A DNA stretch of 7,367 nt from an uncultured Dysosmobacter sp. (GTDB lineage Bacteria > Bacillota > Clostridia > Oscillospirales > Oscillospiraceae): the NCBI GenBank assembly GCA_934597465.1, contig CAKTSC010000063.1, positions 1-7,367 on the forward strand, read 5' to 3'. Of the stretch, positions 1 to 4,727 are shown piece after piece. Every line of letters starts with the position of its first letter. Within the stretch, counting starts at the first letter, position 1. Under the pieces are notes generated by a model that saw only the letters and a program-made list of their open reading frames with translations, was not told the DNA's origin and searched no databases. The translations under genes were made by a program, and so were the position numbers.

Positions 1-794
1 AGGGCACTCTCCACCACCGGGACGTAGGCGGAAAAGAAGACCCGCTTCAGCCGGTAGCGGTCATAGAGCCCCTGGGTAAGGCGCAGAATGTGAAGATCCG
101 TGTCCTGGGTGGCCCCCACGATCATCTGGGTGCTCTGCCCGGCAGGGGCGAACTTGGGCGCATGGCGGTACTTCACCAGCTCCTCCCGGTTTTCCCGGGT
201 GCGTCCGGTGATCTGCCGCATGGGGGCAAGGATGGCGCGCTTGGTCTTGTCCGGTGCCAGGAGCTGCAGCCCCCGCTCGGAGGGCAGCTCGATGTTGACG
301 CTGAGCCGGTCTGCCAGCAGTCCCAGCTGCTCCACCAGATCCGGCGCGGCGCCGGGGATGGTCTTGGCGTGGATGTAGCCGTTGAAGCGATAGGTCTCCC
401 GCAGGATGCGCAGGGCCCGGATCATCAGCTCCATGGTGTAGTCCGGACTGCGGAAAACGCCGGAGGAGAGGAAGAGGCCCTCGATATAGTTGCGGCGATA
501 GAACTCGATGGTGAGCTCCGCCAGCTCCTCCGGGGTGAACATGGCCCGGCGAGTGTCGTTGGTCCGGCGGTTGACGCAATACTGGCAGTCGTAGACGCAG
601 TTGTTGGTCAGCAGCACCTTCAGCAGCGTGACGCAGCGGCCATCGGCGGAGAAGCTGTGGCAGCAGCCGGCGATGGAGGAGCTGGTGCTGCCGATATACC
701 CCTGCCGGAAGCCCCGGCGGGCGCCGCTGGAGGTGCAGGCGGCGTCATACTTGGCGGCGTCCGTCAGGATGCCCAGCTTCTCCGAGACATCCAT
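1..794 (-). CDS. Putative DNA modification/repair radical SAM protein (UDG-linked family), 3' end cut by window edge
   Basis: The first 264 codons of a radical SAM enzyme are present; the gene continues past the left edge. The radical SAM cluster motif is CxxxCxxC, with C66, C70 and C73 in the stretch NNCVYDCQYC, expected to bind the 4Fe-4S cluster that cleaves S-adenosylmethionine. Upstream is a conserved Ser/Cys-rich leader (GSTSSSIAGCCHSFSADGRC, residues 35-54). A later segment, KRVFFSAYVPV, lies near residue 250. These features and the order of motifs match the roughly 400-residue family described as a putative DNA modification/repair radical SAM protein that travels with a uracil-DNA-glycosylase-like partner. 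Its actual substrate is unknown. The ATG at 794 is the only good start: the frame reaches a stop upstream with no other ATG or GTG, and it overlaps the stop of the preceding small gene (TGATG), suggesting translational coupling. The upstream promoter carries two LexA boxes, which fits a role in DNA damage. Family assignment is from memory of the motifs. Confidence 0.88.
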   Translation of the reverse strand, partial: MDVSEKLGILTDAAKYDAACTSSGARRGFRQGYIGSTSSSIAGCCHSFSADGRCVTLLKVLLTNNCVYDCQYCVNRRTNDTRRAMFTPEELAELTIEFYRRNYIEGLFLSSGVFRSPDYTMELMIRALRILRETYRFNGYIHAKTIPGAAPDLVEQLGLLADRLSVNIELPSERGLQLLAPDKTKRAILAPMRQITGRTRENREELVKYRHAPKFAPAGQSTQMIVGATQDTDLHILRLTQGLYDRYRLKRVFFSAYVPVVESA

Positions 795-910
795 CAGTAC
801 GCCTTGCGGGTGCGGCGGGCAGGCCGCTCGATGGCATCAATGATCCGGAAGACCTGGGCGGTGAGGGTAGCGATGCCGGTGAGCACGAAGAGAAAGGTGG
901 TAGTTGTCAT
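794..910 (-). CDS. Small single-pass membrane protein (38 aa), first gene of LexA-controlled operon
   Basis: This short gene encodes 38 residues beginning MTTTTFLFVLTGIATL. Residues about 5-24 form a hydrophobic helix long enough to cross the membrane, followed by a basic tail (ERPARRTRKAY), which predicts the C-terminus in the cytoplasm. It starts at an ATG preceded by a perfect AGGAGG with 9 bases of spacing, the best ribosome binding site in this part of the window. Its TGA shares a base with the ATG of the radical SAM gene, so translation is probably coupled. It lies directly behind a consensus sigma-A promoter with two LexA boxes, so it should be one of the first proteins made when SOS is induced. 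I do not recognise a named family. By size, topology and control it resembles small SOS-induced membrane division inhibitors such as Caulobacter SidA, but no sequence similarity is claimed. Alternatively it is a membrane adaptor for the radical SAM enzyme or merely a leader peptide. Confidence 0.8.
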   Translation of the reverse strand: MTTTTFLFVLTGIATLTAQVFRIIDAIERPARRTRKAY

Positions 911-927
911 AGCGGGAATCCTCCTAT

Positions 928-941
928 CGAACAGATGTTCT
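928..941. promoter_or_regulatory. LexA/DinR operator 2 (early transcribed region)
   Basis: CGAACAGATGTTCT matches CGAACRNRYGTTYC at all but the last base. Its centre is 34 bp from operator 1 and falls at about +5 to +18 of the leftward transcript, between the start site and the AGGAGG of the small gene. Paired operators of this type usually mean tight LexA repression. Confidence 0.82.
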
Positions 942-952
942 TTCTAACTCTG

Positions 953-981
953 ATTATAAATCGAACAAACGTTCCTGTCAA
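953..981 (-). promoter_or_regulatory. Sigma-A promoter of the SOS-type operon
   Basis: Read on the minus strand, TTGACA (981-976) and TATAAT (958-953) are separated by exactly 17 bp, a perfect match to the housekeeping sigma-A consensus. The predicted transcript start is near 946, leaving a leader of about 35 bases before the small membrane protein gene. Such a strong promoter normally needs tight repression, which the two LexA boxes would provide. Confidence 0.88.
962..975. promoter_or_regulatory. LexA/DinR operator 1 (in promoter spacer)
   Basis: The sequence CGAACAAACGTTCC matches the Bacillus subtilis DinR/LexA consensus CGAACRNRYGTTYC at every position. It lies between the -35 and -10 elements of the leftward promoter, where bound LexA would block RNA polymerase. 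The match is read directly; repression is inferred from the known role of this box. Confidence 0.88.
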
Positions 982-992
982 GGGAAGAATCG

Positions 993-1016
993 AAAAAAAT
1001 CCCGGAATTTCCGGGA
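993..1016 (-). terminator. Leftward intrinsic terminator-like inverted repeat, possibly an operator
   Basis: TCCCGGAA (1000-1007) and TTCCGGGA (1009-1016) form a perfect 8-bp inverted repeat around one central base. On the minus strand the stem (as RNA about 6 bp with a 3-base loop) is followed by seven U residues (999-993), a good intrinsic terminator shape. It ends 12 bp before the -35 of the LexA-controlled promoter and would shield it from leftward read-through. On the plus strand there is no T run. A protein-binding palindrome for the adjacent HTH regulator is the main alternative. Confidence 0.5.
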
Positions 1017-1042
1017 AAACCAGCAGCTCTAAGCTCCGTTGG

Positions 1043-1071
1043 TTGGCAGGGAGGGCAGGCTGTGGTACAAT
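1043..1071 (+). promoter_or_regulatory. Sigma-A promoter for the HTH regulator
   Basis: TTGGCA (1043-1048), a 17-bp spacer, and TACAAT (1066-1071) preceded by an extended -10 TG (1063-1064). Five of six bases match at each element. The predicted start near 1078 gives a leader of about 20 bases before the ATG at 1097. Confidence 0.75.
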
Positions 1072-1096
1072 TTCCCCAGAGAAAGGGGCAAGGAGC

Positions 1097-1495
1097 ATGG
1101 ACAGCGGAAAGACCGGGGTTCTCATTATGGATGCCCGGAAGGCAAAGGACCTCACCCAGCGGCAGCTGGCGGAGACCCTGCGCATCTCGGATCGGACGGT
1201 GAGCAAGTGGGAACGGGGCGCAGGCTTCCCGGATGTCGCCCTGCTGGAACCCCTGGCGGACGCCCTGGGCCTCACGGTACGGAGCCTCCTCCGGGGCGAG
1301 GCGGAGCCGCCGGAAGCGGAGAGCACCGGGGCTGTCTCCGCTGTCCCGGAGGATGTCCTCCTGCGGGAGGTCATCCGAACCATTTACCAGCAGCAGCGGG
1401 GGAAGCTCCGCCGGAACATCGGCCGCGTTTTCGGGACGCTGATCGCGCTGGACTGGCAGGCGGAAGCCCCCTCCATGCGCGTTTACCGGGGATAA
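1097..1495 (+). CDS. XRE/Cro-CI-family helix-turn-helix transcriptional regulator (132 aa)
   Basis: Residues about 8-66 form an XRE-type DNA-binding domain. The helix-turn-helix is visible as LTQRQLAETLRISDRTVSKW (residues 19-38), followed by ERGAGFPDVALLEPLADALG, which is typical of the Firmicutes regulators that begin MDxxKTGxLI. The remainder (about 67-132) is an acidic linker and then a basic amphipathic stretch (VIRTIYQQQRGKLRRNIG) with no recognised ligand or catalytic domain. The ATG at 1097 was chosen because the protein then starts exactly where family members do. A purine-rich AAAGGGG lies about 9 bases upstream, whereas AAGGAG is only one base away, so initiation strength is uncertain. 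The gene stands alone between its own promoter and a terminator and is divergent from the LexA-controlled operon. Its target is unknown; autoregulation through the 1000-1016 palindrome is possible. Confidence 0.87.
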   Translation: MDSGKTGVLIMDARKAKDLTQRQLAETLRISDRTVSKWERGAGFPDVALLEPLADALGLTVRSLLRGEAEPPEAESTGAVSAVPEDVLLREVIRTIYQQQRGKLRRNIGRVFGTLIALDWQAEAPSMRVYRG

Positions 1496-1529
1496 AAAAC
1501 GCCGTGCCCAAGTTGGGCACGGCGTTTTT
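1494..1529. terminator. Bidirectional intrinsic terminator between HTH gene and HAD gene
   Basis: A 10-bp GC-rich stem, CGCCGTGCCC (1500-1509) paired with GGGCACGGCG (1515-1524), closes a loop AAGTT. It is flanked by six A (1494-1499) and five T (1525-1529), so it reads as an intrinsic terminator in both directions. It begins within the TAA of the regulator gene and lies 5 bases beyond the stop of the leftward HAD gene, serving both convergent units. Confidence 0.92.
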
Positions 1530-1533
1530 GCGT

Positions 1534-2181
1534 TCAGTCCAGGCAGTTTTGGGGATCCAGCAGTTCCTGGAAGCTCAGGATGTAGCGGTCACAGAAATCC
1601 CGCATGGCGGCTTCCTCCCCGGCAAAGTAGGGGTCGTAGACACCCACGGTTCGCATCCCGGCGGCGTGGGCGCCCCGGCAGGCGGCGATGCTGTCATCGA
1701 ACATGACGCAGTCCTCCGGCCCGACGCCCGCCAACTCCGCCGCCTTCCGCCAGAGGGTGGGCTCCTTCTTCTCCACCCCCAGCTCCTGGGCGAAGGTGAT
1801 GCGCTCAAAGAAGGGGAGGAGCTGCAGATGGGCGAGGGCCGTCCGGCAGTGCTCTGGCACGCTGGAGGTAACGACGGCCATCCGGATGCCCCGATCCCGG
1901 CACTGGCGCAGGTAATCCCGGACGCCGGGCTTCACGGGGACGTTGGCATAGAGCCCCTGAGCCAGCTCCATCCACTCCGCCATGATCGCCTCCTCACTCT
2001 CAGGGAGATGGCAGAATTCCTTGGTGAACTTGGCCGCCAGGGGGAAGATGGTGTGGGCCACGCCTTCGTAGTACTCCTTGGTGTAGGGCAGGCCCCGGCG
2101 GGCCAGGAAGGCGCTGTCCACGTCCTTCCAGATGCCGTTGGAGTCGATGAGGGTGCCGTCCATATCGAAAAGGTAGAGCAT
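1534..2181 (-). CDS. HAD-superfamily hydrolase (beta-phosphoglucomutase/phosphoglycolate phosphatase-like), 215 aa
   Basis: All four HAD motifs are present in order: motif I FDMDGTLID with nucleophile D6 and acid/base D8, motif II VVTSS with T105, motif III lysine in GVEKKEPT (K138 or K139), and motif IV FDDS with D162 and D163 binding magnesium. The helical cap between motifs I and II (about 15-85) is the subfamily I type seen in beta-phosphoglucomutase, phosphoglycolate phosphatase and nucleotidase-like enzymes. It is thus a probable soluble cytoplasmic phosphatase or phosphomutase of unknown substrate. The ATG at 2181 has AGGAGG 7 bases upstream and puts motif I right at the N-terminus, as usual; any in-frame upstream extension would lie inside the previous gene. 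It begins only 2 bp after the stop of the DNA glycosylase gene, so the two are cotranscribed and probably coupled. A role removing a phosphate from damaged nucleotides is conceivable but not shown. Confidence 0.92.
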   Translation of the reverse strand: MLYLFDMDGTLIDSNGIWKDVDSAFLARRGLPYTKEYYEGVAHTIFPLAAKFTKEFCHLPESEEAIMAEWMELAQGLYANVPVKPGVRDYLRQCRDRGIRMAVVTSSVPEHCRTALAHLQLLPFFERITFAQELGVEKKEPTLWRKAAELAGVGPEDCVMFDDSIAACRGAHAAGMRTVGVYDPYFAGEEAAMRDFCDRYILSFQELLDPQNCLD

Positions 2182-2183
2182 AT

Positions 2184-2804
2184 TCAATCCTCCTGGATGA
2201 GCTGGAAGCGCCAGGGGAAGTCCCTGGCCTCCTCCGCGTAGTCGATGCCGATGCGGGGCGAGGTGCGGACGGCCTCGCAATGCTTCTCCGGCGGCGGAAG
2301 CCCCAGATCCACCGGGTCGTCGCAGAGGAAGAGAGTATCCCCCATGAGATCCATGCCGTTCTGCGCCCTGGTAAGGAAAAGCCCTTCACAGAGCTTCCCG
2401 GGGCCGTTGAGGAAATTCTTCCGCCGGTAGGCATTCCATGGGGCATCCCCAAAGCGGAAACGGCGGATGCTGTCCCCGCCTAAGACCGCTTCCCCGGCCC
2501 GGAGGAGCACGGCGGCGGGCTCCCCCTCCGGCTCCGTCACCAGGTTCAGGCAGTGATACATGCCGTAGATGAGGTAGATGTAGGCATGGCCCGGCGGCAG
2601 GAAGAGGGGCTCCGTCCGGGCGGTGCGGCGGCCGCCGTAGGCGTGGCATGCCTTGTCGCAACGGCCGATGTATGCCTCCGTCTCCGTGAGCCGCAGGGCC
2701 AGGAGCTCCCCGCTCTCCAGGCGGCGGCAGAGGTACTTCCCCAGCAGCTCCCGGCTCACCGTCAGGGTGTCGCGGTCAAAGAAATCCCGGGAAAGCCTTG
2801 CCAT
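2184..2804 (-). CDS. mpg: 3-methyladenine (alkyladenine) DNA glycosylase, AAG/MPG family, 206 aa
   Basis: This enzyme excises alkylated and related damaged purines by hydrolysing the N-glycosidic bond, starting base-excision repair in the cytoplasm. The diagnostic motifs are in order: ETEAY (41-45), whose second glutamate, E43, aligns with human catalytic E125; a downstream H54 equivalent to human H136; PPGHAYIYLIYGMYHCLN (70-87) of the DNA-intercalating region; NGPGKLC (133-139); and RIGI near 184-187. At 206 residues it has the normal bacterial length. The ATG at 2804 has GGAGGTG 7 bases upstream. It is the first gene of a leftward pair with the HAD phosphatase. I see no LexA box in its promoter region, so unlike the operon further left it is not evidently SOS controlled. 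No key residue is missing. Confidence 0.94.
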   Translation of the reverse strand: MARLSRDFFDRDTLTVSRELLGKYLCRRLESGELLALRLTETEAYIGRCDKACHAYGGRRTARTEPLFLPPGHAYIYLIYGMYHCLNLVTEPEGEPAAVLLRAGEAVLGGDSIRRFRFGDAPWNAYRRKNFLNGPGKLCEGLFLTRAQNGMDLMGDTLFLCDDPVDLGLPPPEKHCEAVRTSPRIGIDYAEEARDFPWRFQLIQED

Positions 2805-2826
2805 TCGCCCACCTCCGTGCTATACT
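2798..2826 (+). promoter_or_regulatory. Sigma-A promoter for the EamA transporter
   Basis: TTGCCA (2798-2803) and TATACT (2821-2826) are separated by 17 bp, each matching five of six consensus bases. The -35 overlaps the first codon of the leftward DNA glycosylase gene. The predicted start near 2833 gives a leader of about 62 bases that begins with the 2837-2852 hairpin. Confidence 0.65.
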
Positions 2827-2836
2827 GCTGTTTTCC

Positions 2837-2852
2837 GTCCCCCGGAGGGGAC
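2837..2852. other. Perfect hairpin shared by two divergent mRNA leaders
   Basis: GTCCCC (2837-2842) and GGGGAC (2847-2852) form a perfect 6-bp stem around a 4-base loop, CGGA. It sits close to the predicted 5' ends of both the rightward transporter mRNA and the leftward glycosylase mRNA. On the plus strand it is followed by an AT-rich stretch but not an unbroken T run, so it is not called a terminator. A 5' stabilising stem-loop or a protein-binding palindrome are the options. Confidence 0.45.
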
Positions 2853-2860
2853 ATTTATTT

Positions 2861-2889
2861 ATTTTATCATCTTTCCCAAGCGGAGGCAA
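2861..2889 (-). promoter_or_regulatory. Probable promoter for the DNA glycosylase-HAD unit
   Basis: On the minus strand TTGCCT (2889-2884) is followed after 17 bp by TAAAAT (2866-2861) with an extended -10 TG one base upstream. The predicted start is near 2854. The -35 is a weak match (3 of 6), so this is tentative. It overlaps the rightward transporter's leader. Confidence 0.45.
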
Positions 2890-2894
2890 GAGCA

Positions 2895-3800
2895 ATGAAA
2901 GCGACTCACGTCAAGCAGAATAGCTGCGCCGTCCTGGCGGCGCTGATCTGGGGCACGGGCTTCGTGGCCCAGAGCCTGGGGGCGGACTACCTGCAGGCCT
3001 TCACCTTCAACGCCCTGCGGTCCCTCATCGCGGCGGCGCTGCTGGCGCTGCTCTGCCTTTACCGTCGGAAGAAGCACCCCGTCCCCGCCCGGACCGGCTA
3101 CCGGAAGGACCTGGTCTTAGGCGGCCTCTGCTGCGGCGCCGCCATGTGCCTGGGGGCGAATCTCCAGCAGCTGGGCATCGAGACCGTCACCGCCGGAAAG
3201 GCGGGCTTCCTCACCGCCCTCTACATCATCATCGTGCCCATCCTGGGCGTCTTCCTGCGGCGGAAGGCCCCCTGGACGGTGTGGGTGGCCGTGGTGGTGG
3301 CCGTGGCGGGGCTCTACTTCCTCTGCGTGAAGGAGGGGGGCTTCACCGCTCTCGCCATCGGGGATATCTACCTGCTGCTCTGCGCCCTCTGCTACGCCGT
3401 GCAGATCCTCTTCATCGACCATTTCGGGGCCAAGGTGGACGGCGTGGAGCTCTCCTGCGTCCAGATGGTCACGGTGACGTTGCTCTCCGCCCTGGGGGCG
3501 ATGGCCTGGGAGACCCCCACCTGGCAGGCCGTCCGGCTCAGCATGGGGCCGCTGCTCTACGCCGGCATCATGTCCAGCGGCGCGGGCTACACCCTGCAGA
3601 TCCTGGCCCAGAAAGATTCCAATCCCACCGTCATCTCCCTGCTTCTGAGCCTGGAGTCGGTGTTCGCCACCATCTCCGGGGCCCTGATCCTGGGAGACCG
3701 GATGAGCGGGCGGGAGTATCTCGGCTGCGCACTGATGTTCGTGGCTGTGGTGCTGGCCCAACTCCCGGCGGGGAAGAAGGAGAGCCGTCTGGCGGTGTAA
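2895..3800 (+). CDS. EamA/DMT-family membrane transporter (301 aa)
   Basis: A drug/metabolite transporter superfamily protein with two EamA repeats and ten predicted membrane helices, at about residues 10-27, 36-56, 72-90, 101-121, 126-144, 156-174, 186-204, 217-236, 245-266 and 275-291. Family signatures include AALIWGTGFVAQ in helix 1, FNALRSLIAAALL in helix 2, AGKAGFLTALYIIIVPI in helix 4 and LLLSLESVFATISGALILGD in helix 9. The length of about 300 residues is standard. Members export small metabolites or amino acids from the cytoplasm, and substrate cannot be predicted from sequence. The ATG at 2895 has CGGAGG 8 bases upstream and places helix 1 correctly; a longer in-frame reading from further left is antisense to the glycosylase gene and was dropped. 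It is a single-gene unit with its own promoter and a strong terminator, so neighbours do not help assign its job. Confidence 0.93.
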   Translation: MKATHVKQNSCAVLAALIWGTGFVAQSLGADYLQAFTFNALRSLIAAALLALLCLYRRKKHPVPARTGYRKDLVLGGLCCGAAMCLGANLQQLGIETVTAGKAGFLTALYIIIVPILGVFLRRKAPWTVWVAVVVAVAGLYFLCVKEGGFTALAIGDIYLLLCALCYAVQILFIDHFGAKVDGVELSCVQMVTVTLLSALGAMAWETPTWQAVRLSMGPLLYAGIMSSGAGYTLQILAQKDSNPTVISLLLSLESVFATISGALILGDRMSGREYLGCALMFVAVVLAQLPAGKKESRLAV

Positions 3801-3813
3801 AAAGACAACAGGG

Positions 3814-3844
3814 AAAGGGCGGGAGCCACGCTCCCGCCCTTTTT
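3814..3844 (+). terminator. Intrinsic terminator after the EamA transporter
   Basis: GGGCGGGAGC (3817-3826) pairs perfectly with GCTCCCGCCC (3830-3839) around loop CAC, followed by TTTTT (3840-3844) and preceded by AAA, which extends the pairing. It lies 14 bases after the transporter stop. No gene reads leftward into it. Confidence 0.93.
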
Positions 3845-3899
3845 CCTGCCCGTATCCCGAGGCTTCCGCGCCGCTTCTTTCCACCATGTGATTTTAGGA

Positions 3900-3929
3900 T
3901 TGGACAAATGAGGGGAACTGTGATATCAT
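3900..3929 (+). promoter_or_regulatory. Sigma-A promoter for the glycosyltransferase-tmk operon
   Basis: TTGGAC (3900-3905), or TGGACA one base later, precedes TATCAT (3924-3929) by 18 or 17 bp, and the -10 carries an extended TG (3921-3922). The predicted start is near 3936, leaving a leader of about 72 bases before the GTG at 4008. This makes the ATG codons at 3939 and 3945 implausible starts. Confidence 0.7.
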
Positions 3930-3994
3930 CTATCCTGTATGCGTATGCCTTATCCTAAAGCTGCCCCGATGGGCGGCGGGATGTCAGAAACAGC

Positions 3995-4000
3995 AAGGAG
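3995..4000 (+). promoter_or_regulatory. Ribosome binding site deciding the GTG start
   Basis: AAGGAG with 7 bases to GTG 4008. It is the only well-placed ribosome binding site among the five possible in-frame starts of the glycosyltransferase gene. Confidence 0.8.
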
Positions 4001-4007
4001 TGATCTC

Positions 4008-4727
4008 GTGCGGATCGATGTACTGGGTGTGGGCTTTGACAACCTCACCATGGCGGAAGCCGTGGCGGCGGGCGCGCGCCTTTTGACGGAGGAGGGCTGC
4101 CACTACGTGGTGACCCCCAACCCGGAGATCGTGGAGGTCTGCCGGGAAAACCCGGCGGCCATGGCCGCCGTCAACGGCGCAGACCTGGTACTGCCGGACG
4201 GCATCGGCGTCGTGCAGGGCGCCGCCATGCTGGGCACGCCCCTGAAGGAGAAGACCCCCGGCATCGAGTTTGCCGCCGGACTCATGGGGGAGATGGCCAG
4301 GGAAGGGAAGTCCCTCTACCTCCTGGGCGCCAAGCCCGGCGTGGCGGAAAAGGCGGCGGAGCGCCTGGCGGCCCAGTATCCCGGCCTGAAGATCGCCGGG
4401 ACACACGACGGCTATTTCCAGGACGACGCCCCGGTGGCGGAGGCCATCCGGCAGAGCGGGGCGGACTGCGTCTTCGTCTGCCTGGGAGCTCCCAAGCAGG
4501 AGCTCTGGATGGCCCAGTGGGGCCCGGAGACCGGGGCCCATCTCCTCTGCGGCCTCGGCGGCAGCCTGGATGTCTTCGCGGGCGTCGTCGAGCGGGCCCC
4601 GAAGTTCTGGTCGGATCATGGCCTGGAGTGGTTTTACCGCCTCTGCAAGGAGCCCAAGCGCATCGGCCGGATGATGAAGCTGCCGCTCTTTTTGCTGCAT
4701 GTCCGAAGGGAGAAGCGGGGAAAATGA
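4008..4727 (+). CDS. WecG/TagA/CpsF-family glycosyltransferase (GT26), 239 aa
   Basis: Family members transfer an N-acetyl-mannosamine-type sugar from its UDP donor to an undecaprenyl-diphosphate-linked acceptor at the inner membrane face, as in the TagA step of wall teichoic acid linkage synthesis. Visible family motifs are TPNPEIVE (T37, N39), ADLVLPDGIGVV with D64 matching the proposed catalytic base of TagA, YLLGAKPG, FVCLGAPKQE, GLGGSLDVFAGVVERAP and a basic C-terminal tail GLEWFYRLCKEPKRIGRMMK implicated in membrane binding. The length is normal. I chose GTG 4008 because AAGGAG lies 7 bases upstream and the protein then begins (M)RIDVLGVGFDNLT, as family members do; in-frame ATGs at 3939, 3945, 3969 and 3981 have poor ribosome sites. 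The last codons overlap tmk (ATGA). The exact sugar and polymer are unknown, because no other wall or capsule genes are in view. Confidence 0.92.
   Translation: MRIDVLGVGFDNLTMAEAVAAGARLLTEEGCHYVVTPNPEIVEVCRENPAAMAAVNGADLVLPDGIGVVQGAAMLGTPLKEKTPGIEFAAGLMGEMAREGKSLYLLGAKPGVAEKAAERLAAQYPGLKIAGTHDGYFQDDAPVAEAIRQSGADCVFVCLGAPKQELWMAQWGPETGAHLLCGLGGSLDVFAGVVERAPKFWSDHGLEWFYRLCKEPKRIGRMMKLPLFLLHVRREKRGK

Noticed and set aside
90..947. 285-codon plus-strand open frame
   Set aside because: Antisense to the radical SAM and small membrane protein genes and to their promoter; no recognisable domain.
1039..2241. 400-codon plus-strand open frame
   Set aside because: It runs through the HTH gene in another frame, through a bidirectional terminator and antisense to the HAD gene; the composition is low-complexity Gly/Pro/Ala.
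2553..2894. N-terminal extension of the EamA transporter frame
   Set aside because: It is antisense to the DNA glycosylase and lies before the transporter's promoter and ribosome site; the ATG at 2895 fits the family.
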